Below, in pieces: positions 21,561 through 39,034 of a DNA stretch of 64,000 nt. Location of the stretch: positions 9,156,001-9,220,000 of the forward strand of contig NC_135365.1 of NCBI RefSeq assembly GCF_051622035.1. The letters run 5' to 3'. The translations under genes were made by a program, and so were the position numbers. The stretch is from Arctopsyche grandis (taxonomy: Eukaryota; Arthropoda; Insecta; Trichoptera; Hydropsychidae). How positions within the stretch are numbered: position 1 is the first letter of the stretch; each line of letters opens with the position of its first letter. The notes under the pieces are model-generated. The model searched no databases, was not told the DNA's origin, and worked only from the letters and a program-made list of their open reading frames with translations.

Positions 21561-24500
21561 TTATTATTTGGATGCAATTGCAAATTTATGTCTCGCAAAT
21601 TCGTAGCATATCGAATTTGTTGATATTAAAAATATGATTATGTACATTGTATGTACAATGTATGTACATATAGTAAAATAAAATACATAAATAAATCTGT
21701 CGATTAACCATAGAGCTGGTCATGTCAATTTAGTTGCCAAAAATGTCTGAAATAATAATATGACAACTCGCATTATGAACATATTAATTTCAATTTAAAT
21801 AATGAACCGTATGATATGATTCGTATGATTTTTAATCGAAAGCTAAATTTTACATTTATTTTTGGAAACGTCAAAATGACAGTTAATGGTTTTTTTATAA
21901 GAATATTATATTGCATCGTTCATAAATTGGACAGTTTTATGAATTGGATGTACATACACAATATACTTATACGTGCATACTACATACATATTATATAGAA
22001 TGTTAAAGCAAAAAATAAAATGTTAATAATGAAAGTTTTCTGCATTCTAATCTGAAAAAAAACTGTATACATTTTGCAATAAACGTTTCAAAAGCCATTA
22101 TGATAGTTTGAAGCGTAATGCTTTTGACGAACAGGCTCATTTTTCAGATTCAATTGAATTGGATACGATTCTAAGCACATGTTCTTCTCATTTATATAAT
22201 ATAAAGGCTAATTTCATTTCGCTCCAGTTCAAAAAAATAAAATCGTACAAGTAAAAGTTCGATGAACACGGTTTTATTTGGATAATCTCTGAGTTGAAGC
22301 ATTTAAAAATGGAATGCTGTAATTAGTATAGCTATTTTATAATTAAAAAGTAATTTTAGATTCATATACACTTCGAAGTTACGTTAGGCATCTTCGGTGA
22401 ATATACATATGTATATTCGATTGCAAATCGTTTTTTAATTTGATTCCGAGTACTTGAGAGAACATACATCATAATTGAAAGATTCATAGTGTTATTCTCT
22501 GTTCTTTCGAATTCGGAGAATCATAAGAGGAGCTTTAGATAGGATGAAGTTAGAAAAAAGTGCATTCCAGAGAATGGAGTCGTACTATGCACTCAACATA
22601 AGGAAAGTTATGTGACAGAAAGCGAAAAACGTGTGTAAAATGATAAGCATATCTGATTTGGTTGAGCGAATGAAAGGCACAAGTAAGATGGGTACACTAA
22701 ATAAGTCAAATATGTAAAGTTGGTAGGAGATATGTCGCTCAAAATATGGTTGAAAAATTACAAATGATATTAGATATACGAATAATAAGATTGCATTAAC
22801 ATAAATACAGTCGTAGTACAAAAAATAGACGATAAAACTTTTAAGCCAATGAATTTCGATTATATATTTTCCTGTTTAAAAAGACTATGACATATTCCTA
22901 CTGCGCCAAAACATGATAAAATTTTATCAAAAGAGATATGGCTTGAAATTCAACACAAATATACGACTCTAACTAAGATGAAGATGAAGAGGCACTTGAT
23001 TCACTCCCACGTTACACTTGAACGTGCGTCATCCATATTATAAATACTATTTATTATTGTACACCAAATACCATCACTTATGATGCAACCATGAACAATG
23101 TCGAAATTTCAAACAGTTTAGTCAACCTTCAAAACCAATCATGTCGAACACGATTCAATACTTACTACTGGGGCTAAAATTAAAAGTTGTGTAAGTGGGA
23201 AATTTTTCCGACTAAAATAGAAGGCGCAATTAAACGAACGTATTGCACATTTATGTAAATTCCATCATAAATGCGACCATACAAATACAAAGTCGAATAA
23301 GTATATAATAAATTATTAACAAGGCATTTCTTTCATACGTAAAAGGTACCTGCATAGCGCAAAACCCGATGCACATTTGATGCACTCGTATAAAACATAC
23401 TGTATGGGATCATATATCAGAGAAGTCATTGTAAAACTTGCCACACGACTCTTTCAGAGACTTCAGACAACACCGAAAGGGGTTTTTAGTTTCATCGCCG
23501 ACACAACAAAAACCCTATGTGTTTATTTATGGGTGGTTGGATTTTCATGAAATTAAATACCAATAGGGTTCTGAATGTGTGTAGTTTTAAATTCATGTTA
23601 TTGCCATCGCTTAATTTTATACATGTGGTCGCTGTTGATGATACTCGATGACATGTCTCTTTTAAATGTGATGCAGATAGTATGTATCACGTTTCTATGT
23701 GAGTTGACTCGTTGGGTCAATTCAGTAAAAATAAAGAAGACGTTAGTAAAAATGTCGAATTCATGAAAAATAATCTTGTTATATGTATAGCAGATAGTAC
23801 GTATTTGAACGAATATGAGACTTTTAGCGGTGTGAAAATAAAATGCATTCCACCGAAAGTTTTTTGTTTAAATATTTAACAAGTTAGAAGACGAGACAGT
23901 GCCAAGAGAAAACCGATTTCATATTTGAAATAAGCGTTAAAGAAACGCTCTTGTAGACTGTCATTTTTGACAGTTTATTTGGAGGGTCCTGTTTGATCAA
24001 CACTCGAGAGCCGGATTTATGTAGCTATAGACTGAATAGGCGAATTGAAAAGAACGATTTTTTTCGCTATGAGACTTGTAGAAATTCACACTATTCTATA
24101 GTATTTTTTGCGTATTTTTCTGTCACAAAATGGCGGCTAATACCAAACCAAACGATGATGATCACCGGCATTGAAATACATTCAAGAGCTACTCGTGCAG
24201 GTTGGCTCCATTAATAAAAACTACATATATACATATGTATGTTCAGCATATTATAAATATATAACTCTTTAATGAATTAAATTAAAATTTATATGTTAAA
24301 TGTCAAATTTATCTATCATTAGCGATGCGTACGTAATTGACGGCTTTTTTCAATCAGCAGTAATGGGAAACTTTCAGCGAATAAATAATGATTAAAAATG
24401 AAGAGAAATAAAGCTTTTAAGTATGCCAATTTAAGGAAAAATCTATTGAAGAATATAAAGTATAATTTAAAAAATCTGCCGATTTAATTGAATGTGCTTT

Positions 24501-26130
24501 ACCGAAATTGAAGTATGCGTATGAATTATGCACACAAAGTGCCTCGAGCCTCGCATACATTCCATTTAAGGTACAAAAATTCTCAAAGGGGAATTGAAGG
24601 GTACTGTGCAACGAATGGTAGATGTAGATAGATGTATTTAGATATAGATTTTCATACAACAACAACAAAAAACTTACCATATGGTGTGTGTGTGTATATA
24701 TGTATGTATGAAGCGAAGAACGAATACTAAAAGCGTTACGTGGTCGAACAACTAATCTTCGGGCTGATCTCTAGAGAGTGCTTCTATACGGGGTTTGATG
24801 GAAGGCTCGTCCTCAAAAGGTTATAATAGATATGTATCGTGCGATTCTAAAGGAGAACACCAGAGAGAGAGAGAGAGCTAAAAGGAAGATGAATGATCTC
24901 GGGAAATAAATGAAGCTGCGCAGACAGAACGCGACAAAAATACCCACTCGCCTCATTTTACACACACACGACCATCTACTATTCGTATAACGTTTCGAAT
25001 ATTAATTCTAATTACAAAAGACACTATAAAGAAACAGACTCAAAAAGAAAAACGTTACCAGAGTCTCTGGTTTTTTTGGTCCAGAGACGAAGTGGATTCG
25101 CCCACTGTGTTTAAACGCAGAAGTACGTGTGTACTCCCTATCTTATGATCTCTAAAAGAAACGTAAATATGTACATAACGTAATTTATTTACATGTTTCA
25201 TACCAATGTCTTGTACATTTGCTTTGTTAACATCAATTATAGTCGCATTAATTACGTTCACTAACGTCCCTTCGTACATTTTTCGCAAAACTTTGACACG
25301 GCATTGCGGACCGATTGTAAATCACCCGACCAACTTATTACCATGAATATAAAGCGTCAATCCTGTTATATTTAACGATATAACTCCCATTCCTATACAA
25401 GCTATAATTTCGGATTTATAGCGATATTAAAAGCGACACTTTTTCAAGACAACTGCTCATTCCACAGCTGTTTGCAGTAGGAATATGAATACACGATTCC
25501 TATTTTGGTCAACTAATATGTTCCGACTAATAATTTGAGCTTTTCATCCAATAGGAATCAAGATTTAGGGTTTGCCCACTACAAAGACTACTGGAATATA
25601 ATATACATATGTAGCCTTAAGAATGGAGGTAGTTTTAGGCAAAAAAAATGCGTAAACAAAAACCACAGTAATTTATATTTACAAACTCGTAACTTTATGC
25701 AAAAACGATACTGATTATAACTTTCACTCGTAAAAAAGCGATAAAGCCGTATATGAAAATAAAATTTCGTTACGAATGCCGTTTCGTATAAATTTAATTT
25801 AAATTTCTAGATAGGAGAAAATGTCGATACGCATACAATATGTAAATTGAACGGTATATATCAATATTATATATCGTGTATGGAAGGGCGGGGGGAGGGG
25901 GGTATATCGTGTATAATAATACGTAATAAATTTTGACAAAATACGAACGAACGCACACTTGTTTATATATGTGTGCGTAAATTGATGCTTTTCGATGATA
26001 AATATTTATCAACCGTTTGTCAGTTTGACTACATAGTATGATATATATGATATGATTCAGCTCCAATCTACTTGTATCAGAATAATATTTTTCATTGACA
26101 TTTAACATATCGGTTTTGTCTGTAACTCTA
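21561..26130. other. long AT-rich gene-free stretch
   Basis: Only short AT-rich ORFs on both strands, a (GAGA)n run at 24867-24880 and TATG/ACATATGT motifs. I see nothing that can be assigned. Confidence 0.45.
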
Positions 26131-26133
26131 TAA

Positions 26134-26426
26134 TTATTTTCGGTCGCGTATTACATGTTGCACATCAATCTTGTGTTGAAAATTAATAACGAAATCGGAC
26201 AGTTTATCTTTCAATTGTTCTATTTTACAGTCTTCAAATCTATGTAAATAATCTTTCAGTTCTAAATAAAAATTTGTATTGTATTTCAGTCGCTTCCATA
26301 CATTCAAAAGTTTTAAGGAGCGGATATATGATTTACTTTTTATAGCATGTATTTGAATCAGCTCTGTAATTGATGCTAGAGATTGAAATATATAATTAAT
26401 GAAGTGCAAGCTTATCTTATTCAACA
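26134..26426 (-). CDS. unassigned ORF, possible terminal exon
   Basis: On the minus strand a frame of about 97 codons follows TTTCAACAATTTCAG (a weak acceptor) and ends in TAA. The deduced peptide is charged and helical (WKRLKYNTNFYLELKDYL, EQLKDKLSDFVINF), unlike the low-complexity frames around it. It has no in-frame ATG at its start, so it would have to be spliced. I recognise no family, and no upstream exon was found between here and 27.7 kb. A chance ORF is equally possible. Confidence 0.22.
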
Positions 26427-26429
26427 CTG

Positions 26430-27710
26430 AAATTGTTGAAAGCGCTTAACATAAAATGGGATAAATCTTGATGAATTTCTGAAAGATTTGGTAAAAAAAT
26501 GATTAATCGACCGATGAGAATGATTTTAAGATTCAAACAATACTATATTATTAATTAATCTTTAACATAAATCAAAAGAATAATGTAAACAGTTCAAAGT
26601 ATTTTCATACGTCTTATAAAAATGATGATATGTAAGTCTCAATCTCTGTATATGTACGTACATATCAGCAAATCAACATGCTATTATATCTTGTAAACAA
26701 AAACGTACATCAAATCATCTTGCTTTCCTTTCTATACTTTCAAAAAATCAATGTGAAAGGATTCTTCTGGGTTATAAATATAATCTTATCGATGAATCGT
26801 CCTAAAAGTTCATCTTTGACTTTCATTTAAACGCATTTGAACTGTCAGTCTGTCAATCTGCAATGACATTTGAGTCAACGTGCCTTCCCAAGACATTTGA
26901 CAGTCGATAAAATATAATGACGAAGCAATTGATGATTGCAAACATCCTCAGAAGTCATCCTAAGTCAAGTATCAGATGTATAAAATGTCACTTTTAAAAA
27001 AATGCATAGCAGCTGCTGTAAATTGAAGATCTGGAGTCATTGACGAATCAGTTTTAGTTAGTGATTCAATATACCTACGTAAGAAATAATAAATGGGAGT
27101 CGCTCAAAATTTTAACGACTTCGACTCCACAACCCTGTGCTAATCACATACATATGTTCATATATGTAGAGCAAGTTCTGCGAGCGGTTTTAAAGTGCAC
27201 GACTACATAGAATTAAATTTGTACGAAACGAATTCACAACATGTAGCAGGTACACACATCATTAGTGGATAATCAAGATGGGCGTACGTTCGTCATCGGG
27301 CGTAATACGTATCTAATTTCCCGGCCAAAAACATAATTGTAGTTTGAAACACATGACACGAGTCATGGGGTGGGTCTCTGGATAATTTGATTATGGCGTG
27401 CGAGCATAGCTATCGTCAAATGCAGAGGCGAGCCACAGAAAACACACACACATATATAATTGATCAGTGATTCCCAACCGGGAGAATGTGAGAACACATT
27501 GAGACCATAATTTATGAACTCTTCAATCAAGTATAGCTCAATGAAATATCATCGAGTGCATCATTATAAGAAAATTTTAAAATTTATATTCATATGAACA
27601 AACAACTTTTAATAACTTAATCAATTGTTTTGCTAATAACATATACAGATATACGAAAAGAGCATATATGTATGTATGTATGTATTATAAATAAATTTAA
27701 AGCCGAATTT
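26430..27710. other. no gene recognised
   Basis: AT-rich, with ATG-poor frames and no clear repeat boundaries. TATGTATGTATGTATTA lies near 27670, just before the SINE. Confidence 0.4.
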
Positions 27711-27711
27711 G

Positions 27712-27850
27712 GAAGCGTGATAAGCTTAACGGTAACGCGTTGCAGTTGTCAGTAAGAGGCTCACGGGTTCGAAACCCACTCTGGGCGAAACATTTTTCTC
27801 TGGTTTTTGTATCGTATGTCATATTATGTATCTAATAGCATTACCACAAA
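27712..27850 (+). mobile_element. tRNA-like SINE, copy 1
   Basis: The head has TAAGCTTAACGGTAACGCG, and a near-canonical pol III B box GGTTCGAAACC at 27766-27776 preceded by GGCTCACG. The body ends with GTCATATTATGTATCTAATAG (27818-27838). Copy 2 at 32882-33027 shares head, B-box region and tail. This is a short retroposon transcribed by RNA polymerase III. The A box is weak. Confidence 0.68.
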
Positions 27851-28680
27851 CAAATAAACAAACTAACAAAAAAACAAGCAGACAGAAATTATTCAAATAT
27901 CAATTTAACACGTTCAACCCGGCGTGTACCACCGGTGGCCACACGGATAGTGCTATAGCAGACTTTAATTTTACGGTTCCACTTCATTGAGCACACCAAC
28001 ACTAAAATTCCTATAAAGGTCTAAAGATTTAGGGACAACTCATTATACAAAGTGATTTAATGATGTCACGCGTAATTGGTGCCGATACGCGTGACAGTGC
28101 CGCGACACGGGCAAATGTATGAAATCATGCGCCGGGCTGAATGTGTTAAGTCAGCTTTTCCTATGCCGTTAAGCGCATAAAAAAATAAATCACTTGTCAC
28201 AACATCAGAGCACCAATTTCGAATTCATTAATATTTTATCCTCTTCCTAAGGACCCAATATCTTATGATTTTGGTAAATTGTATAAATATGGATTGTGAT
28301 TATGTATGTACATATATACGTACGAATATTGCTTCGTATGTACAAAAGGTGCCGGAACGTTCTTAAGGAGAAAAGCCCTACATAGGTATATACATAACTA
28401 TTGATAGGCCCGATGAAATATCATCGAGTGCATTTTTAAAAGAAAATTAGAATTTATTTTCTTATGAACAAGCATTACAAAATTTAATGTAGTTGAAAAC
28501 AAACATACGGACATTTTAATAATATGAAAAAAAAATCAATTGATTGATTTGAATCCCCGTTAAATTATTAAATTTATGCTAAATAATATTTACATGTACG
28601 TATGTACTACATACATATATACTAAACACCCGATGAAATAAAAAACATCGTTATAAATTATTATAAAATTTTAAAATTTA
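27851..28680. other. no gene recognised
   Basis: Some CpG-rich sequence lies at 27918-28120 (CCCGGCGTGTACCACC, GCCGATACGCG), with AT-rich DNA after it. CCCGATGAAAT repeats near 28409 and 28628. No coding support. Confidence 0.35.
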
Positions 28681-28998
28681 TGCATGCAATTCCTGTTCTC
28701 GTTTCCGTTTCAAGTGATGGTTGGAGCTCAACTAACATCTCTTCAACGCCGTGTCGTCATAAACCAAATGATAACGTGGTTACCAACGAACACATTTCCT
28801 TGACTACACAATGGCGCTTCAAACTTTCGCGTCGGTAAAATCGTAATTACGGATATTATTATTAAGAGGCTTTTTCCCGTTTTTTTTTCACAGTAACCTT
28901 CCCGGACATGCATACAACAAATCCTTAAAAGTTCCATCGCATTCGGTTGAGTGATTTAGGAGCCTATACGAGACAGACAGACAAACAAACAGACATTC

Positions 28999-29003
<5 letters not shown>
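28681..29003 (+). mobile_element. 3' end of a LINE-like element
   Basis: Non-coding block ending AGTTCCATCGCATTCGGTTG, a run of GACAGACAGACAAACAAACA and TTCAATTTTATATATAT. Similar arrangements (AGTTCCATCG..TCGGTT then a CAGACAGA run and a TATA tail) are familiar as 3' ends of insect LINEs. No reverse transcriptase remains. Confidence 0.45.

Positions 29004-29046
<43 letters not shown>
29003..29046. repeat. (TA)n microsatellite at the 5' border of the RTE
   Basis: About 22 TA units. The RTE 5' region starts immediately after, with GGAGTTCGGTCTTTCG. An equivalent, longer (TA)n flanks the 3' end. Confidence 0.9.
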
Positions 29047-32851
<3,805 letters not shown>

Positions 32852-32881
32852 TTAATAATATGTATGAAAAAAGCTTAATTG

Positions 32882-33027
32882 AAATCCGTGATTGGGTCAA
32901 CGGTAACACGTCCAAGTTATCAGTAGAAGGCTCACGGGTTCAAGACCCACCCAGAGTCAAAATTTTTTCATTGATTTTTAAATCATGTCATATTATGTAT
33001 CTAATAGCGTAACATCAAACAGACAGA
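32882..33027 (+). mobile_element. tRNA-like SINE, copy 2
   Basis: Shares GGTCAACGGTAACACG, GGCTCACGGGTTCAAGACCC and the tail GTCATATTATGTATCTAATAG with 27712-27850. The B box is slightly degenerate (GGTTCAAGACC). Confidence 0.65.
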
Positions 33028-33029
33028 TA

Positions 33030-33430
33030 TAATTGGTAAGGCTATTATAAACAATTATTTTTCAAATATGAGGGGGGCCAATATATGGAGATGGGCTAAC
33101 AAGGGATACGCGTTAAAATAGGTTGGGAACGAATGTTGTAGATACATCTGGTACACACGACTCGACTGTGGGAAAGGAAGTGGGCGGTCGTAGAGCAATG
33201 ATGCCACACACACCAAATAACAATGGACGATTGACAAATTCCGTGCAGAATTACATTGCACATCTAACTGGGTCAGAGATCTGTCAAAAGAATACGCTCC
33301 GCCGAATAAGGGGATTCTGCCATCTGCAACTCGTATGATCAACAAAATGATCTCGACGGAGGAAGTTCGCGTGACCGTGTTGCAGATGGTAATAATATTC
33401 AAAGCATGGCGGCTTATATTAACCTCATGA
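33030..33430. other. unassigned, moderately GC-rich, open on both strands
   Basis: Frames of 71 codons (plus) and 115 codons (minus) overlap, but neither shows a known motif. Possibly the remains of a transposon. No paired splice sites were found. Confidence 0.3.
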
Positions 33431-33431
33431 C

Positions 33432-33760
33432 AAAATCGATTTGGTTCAAGAAGAGATAGTTCCAGAAACTTCCTCTCTTTTCGGAATCTTCTGCTATATA
33501 AAGATGTTTGTCTGCTACAGTTTTCAATTTAGGATAACCAAAATTGATGTACATTATATATAAATATCATGGTACTTTATCTATGTACGTAGGTAAAATC
33601 GATTAGGTTGTGTCAAGCTTCAAGATGAGATGGTTCCAGAAACTTCCTATCTATTCGGAATCTTCTGCTACATAAAGAGTTTTGTCTGCTACAGTTTTCA
33701 ATTTGAGATTACCAAAATTGATATACATACATATGTATGTATATATCTCATAGTACTTGG
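33432..33760 (+). repeat. tandem duplication, period about 163 bp
   Basis: AAAATCGATT...GTTCCAGAAACTTCC...TCGGAATCTTCTGCTA...GTCTGCTACAGTTTTCAATTT occurs at 33432-33594 and again from 33595, with modest divergence. The second copy runs into the dispersed repeat at 33770. Confidence 0.85.
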
Positions 33761-33769
33761 TTACTTTAT

Positions 33770-33910
33770 CTATGTACTTAGTAACAATAGATGAAGTTTT
33801 ATCACCAATTAAAAATTTGACTCATTTGAACTCAGAATCTGTCACTGTCAGTAACTTGGTGATCACATTGTCATGGGTTTTAAAAAATGTGTGTGTCTGT
33901 ATATTTTGGA
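33770..33910 (+). repeat. dispersed repeat (partners 19165-19310, 10095-10170 minus)
   Basis: See 19165-19310. The shared blocks are AGTAACAATAGATGAAGTTT, TTTGAACTCAGAATC and a GTGTGTCTGT run. Confidence 0.62.
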
Positions 33911-34165
33911 AATAATTCGAACGCTGTTAGTCATATCAAATTGAAACTTGGTATCAATTGCTGAAATACTTATCGTTCCATTGTGATTTTTTTCAAAATG
34001 TTTGGTTGTTGGTACCTCCCCTTATATGTACATACATATAGGTCTCTTCATTTTTATAAGTATTTAAATTCAATTTTTTCCCTAATTATCATTAATTATC
34101 CAATTAAGTCGCTCAACGGACAACGGGTTGAAACTTTTTCACATGTAATACGTGTGAAGATCTCT

Positions 34166-34215
34166 AGTAATAACCAAAGATCAGCGTTCGATGGATGCTT
34201 TTCGCACTAAAAATA
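34166..34215 (+). mobile_element. left-end fragment of hAT-like MITE family 3
   Basis: AAAGATCAGCGTTCGATGGA and GCTTTTCGCACTAAAAAT match the left end of the family 3 copies. The remainder is absent. Confidence 0.45.
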
Positions 34216-34394
34216 CAGTAGCAACACAGACCAAACAAATCGTAATTAATGCTAATATTGATAATAATAATCAGACGGTTGTTTTAACTATGATCCATAC
34301 TTTCAAATGGTCCAAACTTCAAATAAATAAACACGATTGGTTAAAACATAAACAAAAAATAAAAATGATTAATTGTTACGAATGGACTTTATGT

Positions 34395-34490
34395 ACTATG
34401 GATAAATACCGGTATACCGGCAATGCGAAAATTCGTTTGCCGTTTACCGGTAAATGAAATTTGATGGTAAATTACAATCCCTATTGATAC
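34395..34490 (+). repeat. dispersed repeat with partner at 7895-7977
   Basis: Carries ACCGGTATACCGG and TTACCGGTAAATG, ending GGTAAATTACAATCCC. Confidence 0.5.
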
Positions 34491-34494
34491 CGAA

Positions 34495-37400
34495 CAATAC
34501 ATATTCATAAAACGTGATATTATGCCGAATGATTGCAAAAATTACAAAAAGCGTTCGATTAAAAAAACACTAGTCAGGATTCTTGGTTCTAAAAAGGTTT
34601 ACTTACAACAATTAAAACAAAGCGCAGTTGCCTTTTGTTTTTGATTAAAATACAACAATGGAAAGCATTTACTAAGAAAGCAAAAACTTTTAACAATCAG
34701 AAACCCTCAATTTACTCGAAAAAACATAGCAAACGCAAAAAACGTGTTTTTCAATTGGAAAAAAATGAAAAGACGAAAACACAAGCGGGCGAAGGAAAAG
34801 ATTTGTTACATTCAAAGTGGCATGCGACGCCGATTTCCAAAAGCCATTTATTTCCTCTTTTATTATTTTAAGCGAAACTTTTACAAAATATAAATCGACT
34901 AGAATCGTAAAGTGTGCATTCACAGGAGATAACAGTAATATTCTTTGAAGCAGAACATCCGACGTCATTCGAGCCACGGACACTGCTATTTTTCTTTCTG
35001 CATCAAAGCGCTATGATTTGTGACATCCACAACGGCGAGTTAAACCGAAAATAAAATAAAAAAATCCCCCTCTAACAATTCACAAGACAAAACCTTCACA
35101 TTTTACTATCACAATGACCGCATCTTCCAAACGGAAAATGAATACTTTCCGTAATGATCGAGACAGTCGAGAAAATCCGCACGTACATAACGACGCGTAA
35201 AATTTAACGACTCTGTCCGAGATAATTTGCTCTTTTTAGAATCGAATCGATAACTTTGACGACTTCTGAGTACGTGTCATCATCGGCGAATGTGTGTTTA
35301 CCGATGTGAAATATTATTTTCGTCGAATCCCACTTAATCCGCTCGCTGGATGGAAACGCCCGGATATTCGTTTGATTAATGAAATCGAGTTTTTTTTTTG
35401 CTTTTAAAAAAAAACCTCCCGCTTATATTATATTTATACGCTCGTAACGAACGCGTTTATTTTTTAAAAGATAAAAAAACGAAGAATTTTTATTGTAAAT
35501 TATATGCACATAAACCGCGGTGGAAAACTGTTTTCCTATCTATCGGTAGTTTCGTGACTTTGCGAATCGTTTCAGTCACGAAAACACTGCTTATTGTTAG
35601 TCATACGAAACCTTTTTATTCATTCCGAGAATAAGACACGAAAATCTATGAGTTTCATGTGTATATAATATCGTTAATACATCACTTCTAAAATAAAATG
35701 TTAGTGCAACTCAAAGCGTCTTAAAAGCAGCATTGAATTGTAAGGTTAAAGATATCATTAAAAATGATTTATACGTATATGTATGTTTTATCTTTTTATC
35801 TATTATAAGTTTAAAATACGAAGGCGGTCCCGCTAATCAATATAATTAAATTCAATAGAACGAATTTTATCGTTAAAAATCTAATCATACATCAAGGGCG
35901 CATATTAGACTAGTCTATATATATAATTTTATAAATATCTAATTATGTTACATATTCTTAATTTAAATATTGATATGTGTGTCCTTTGAGAATGGCTTAG
36001 ACCTGTCTGCATATTGTAATTTAAATGAAAAATTATCACGCTTTTATAAAACAACATAATCCGTCTGGTTTATTTGCGGCAAAAAATGACACGCAAACGG
36101 CTGAGAAATCTTGGATAAGTCGAAATACGTGGCAGCGTTCAATTTGAAGGATTTTGTTAAAAAAATAACGTAAAAACATTTTTTTTATAGGCAAAAAATA
36201 CTAAATGTCATGCTTAACATGTTATGAGTCAATTTTTTTATAAAACCATTTCCCAACTGAAATTAATTGACTATTTAGACGCATAAAAGTAAATATGTGT
36301 AAACAGGGCAATGCGTTTCTGGATATGTTACGGAAATTAGATACACACCAACCCGGGTTTTGTAAAAATTGAAGAAAAAAAAAGGTTGAATTTTTAACTT
36401 TGACTGTGTATATACATAAGTATAGGATATTTGCAATGAACGTTTCAATAAATTAAACACGTCTTAATAAGAGGGTAAGCAGGTAGGAAGTGATAACGTT
36501 AAGTACGAAACTATGTAAATTACAGTTTCACGGTTGCAAATAAAAAAAATTAACGGTCGTAAAAGAGAACGACATGTGGCAAGTACATAGTAGGAAATGT
36601 TACAAAAAGTAAAACAATTAAACACAATCAACAATAATAATAAAATAAAACATACCTCATATTTCAAATCAGCAGAAGAAGTCGTGGAATCCAAATAACA
36701 TCCAAGGGCACAATTTGTATTCACCACTTTTATACTAAGAAACACTCACAAACTATCGATCGGCCAGATGTATTCTATAGAGAGAGGTTTAAATTGTTTC
36801 GAAAGTTGTCTTTACGGCATTACCATCAATGTTTATGTCGGCAATAAATGAAATTATGTATCATTAGACACAGATAACTGTAGCACAATAACTATTGATC
36901 GTGTTGAATATGTTGCATTACTTAAGTGTGTGTGTGTGTTATTATTATGCTTATGTTTATGACATTATATATGGAAATCTTCAGAACATAATCCGATTAC
37001 TTTGGTGACTATCGAACACGACACTGCTTCATCTTTGTACTTGGTATATTTACCCAGTTTCTCAAACATCCTTTGCCGTTTTGTAGTCATGGAGGAAGAT
37101 TATTGACTTTTCAATGCGCGTCTTGTGACCTTTATTTTGGACGCTTCTTTCATTATTTTCCAACTCGCTTGACTCTTTGTTTAAAACATTTGTCACACGT
37201 TCGTTTTTTTGAAAAGGCAATTTATCATACTTGTTCGGTGGAAACTAGTTAGCATGCCTCAAACTTTTAGAAAACGTGTATGAAGAGTTCGTCGTACGAA
37301 AGACGGCTTGCCTTGCCAAAGGCAAAGAAAAAGAAAACAGGATGCTTCAAAATACATGATTCTTTTAAAAATATGAAAAATTGCATCTTTTCTTATAAAA

Positions 37401-37740
37401 TGAACGTCATGTTTCGTTAGTACGGTGTTTTTAGCCTGATGCCGTATTTTATATCAAGATTGGCATGTCAAGAGGGTTTGCTTTAGTTAACTTCGTAGGA
37501 AAACCATTTTTTCTTGCTTTGAACACTGTTGGAACGGTGAATTGTAATTTGCCAATGCTCTGATGACCATCTGATGAGTGATGACTACTAAAGACACACC
37601 CTAGTGTTTATTCTTATAGAAAAAAAGTCAATAAAAAATAAATGTACCCAATATATGTATGTACATATGAATGTTAAATAACCATATAAAATTTTTTTAC
37701 TAAAATTCGAATAAAAGTATAAATTTTCAACTTTATTTTA
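34495..37740. other. AT-rich; no gene supported
   Basis: A CpG-richer segment at 34960-35600 (GACGTCATTCGAGCC, GTACATAACGACGCG, GAAACGCCCGG) is the only compositional change and may be regulatory. A (GT)n run is at 36926. No exon pair or domain was found. Confidence 0.4.
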
Positions 37741-38100
37741 ATATTTAATTTGAGCTTTTTTTCCTATTATGCTTTTAATACTTACATTAAATAATACACT
37801 TGTAATCAAAATAATATGTCTATGGTTAAAAGTTGTAAACGCAATTTGTTTCAGCATTTTGAGCATTTATTATAGTTAAAAATAATATATATGAATTTAT
37901 AAATTGTATTATGAACATTTATAAGAATTGTAAATAGGTTTATGAGCTTTTTGCCTATTATATTATATATACACTAGCATTAAAATAAGTACTGTAAATA
38001 CTCGGAAGAAAAATAATGTGAATGATCTATAGACCAGTAGCTATTAGATTAGACCTAAGATGTATTTTGAACAATAAAACCCAATTTAAAAAGTTATTTC
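37740..38100 (+). repeat. outlying diverged copies of the 39.5-41.3 kb satellite
   Basis: GAGCTTTTTTCCTATTATGC (37752), the same block near 37945, and CAGTAGCTATTAGATTAGAC with CCTAAGATGTATTTTGAACA (38034-38075) match the satellite consensus. About 1.4 kb of other sequence separates them from the array. Confidence 0.7.
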
Positions 38101-38166
38101 AGATCTTTCTTTATAAACTTAATGTATAGCAACTTATATTTCAAAAAATGGTCGACAGTGTTAATA

Positions 38167-38246
38167 TTGGATTATTGCATAATTTCGTGCCCGATTTTCT
38201 TGCGTTCTTTTACGGTAAACAGGCATGAACTTATGAAATAAACTAA
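38167..38246. mobile_element. mariner-like MITE, diverged copy (80 bp)
   Basis: TTGGATTATTGCATAATTTC pairs loosely with its right end TTATGAAATAAACTAA, flanked by TA. The interior CGTGCCCGATTTTCTTGCG and GGTAAACAGGCATGAAC corresponds to the reverse of the 8815-8906 element. Confidence 0.6.
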
Positions 38247-38506
38247 TATTTTAAAATTTTTGAATAATAGTTAGTAAATACTTCTTTCTATTTACATTTT
38301 ATTGAAAAAACTGTCGAAGAATGGGTCATGCCGATGAACGGTACCCAATCATCGCCAACGTGCATATTTATTTGCTTCACAAAAATACGCCTTCGTGAGA
38401 TAAGAACGCCGTACGTTGCGATCAATTTAGAAATTTTCATTTTAATCACTCATTTAGAAATTTCCATCCGTTTGTATAATTATATATCGCGTGTAATAAA
38501 CACGCT

Positions 38507-39034
38507 TTGAATTACAATATTTGTTTTGTTTCCCCCTATTCTATTAGCGGCGAATTCTCGAATGTCACGTTTCGGCGCGGAGAAAACGCAAAATGGTTTT
38601 CGTCGGCGCAAAAAAATGTATTTATTTCGAACGAATCGGCCTGTGCAAATTACAGCCTCGGTAAACGCCTATCGAATAATTCCAAAAACGTTTATATCCC
38701 AAGGTATTTCGGTATGTTTAACATTATGCTTATAAGTGTCGATGAAACGTGCCATATTTTCCAGCCACATGATTCAACACAAATATTTCACAATTTGTAC
38801 AAACCCATACATACGCATGAAAAATTTTCCAAACAAATTGGAAATTCTCGACATACTTGCCGGATGCTATTATACAATTACTTGCATTATTATATTAGCA
38901 TTTTCCCTAGAGCACACACAGGAAAAGCATTAGCACTATCTAATGGCGTAGTCCCGACATGTTCAGCCGTGCTACAAAAAAAATGTTTATACCGAAAAAA
39001 ATACACGATAATGGATGACTACACAAACAAATAA
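38507..39034 (+). other. 175-codon ORF of uncertain status in a CpG-retaining segment
   Basis: The frame has no recognisable domain, and another plus-strand frame is open over part of the same bases. The 38330-38720 part keeps many CpGs (GTCACGTTTCGGCGCGG). It has no visible signal peptide or repeats. It is more likely a regulatory or non-coding segment than a gene. Confidence 0.2.

Noticed and set aside
27766..27776. Possible tRNA gene at the GGTTCGAAACC box
   Set aside because: No acceptor stem or anticodon arm can be drawn, and the sequence recurs at 32882 with a shared tail, so it is a SINE.
28409..28640. Repeated CCCGATGAAAT motifs as a CRISPR-like or regulatory array
   Set aside because: Only two spaced copies, irregular context, eukaryotic DNA.
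33030..33430. Coding gene in the open frames at 33.1-33.4 kb
   Set aside because: Two opposing frames, no motif and no splice pairing; left unassigned.
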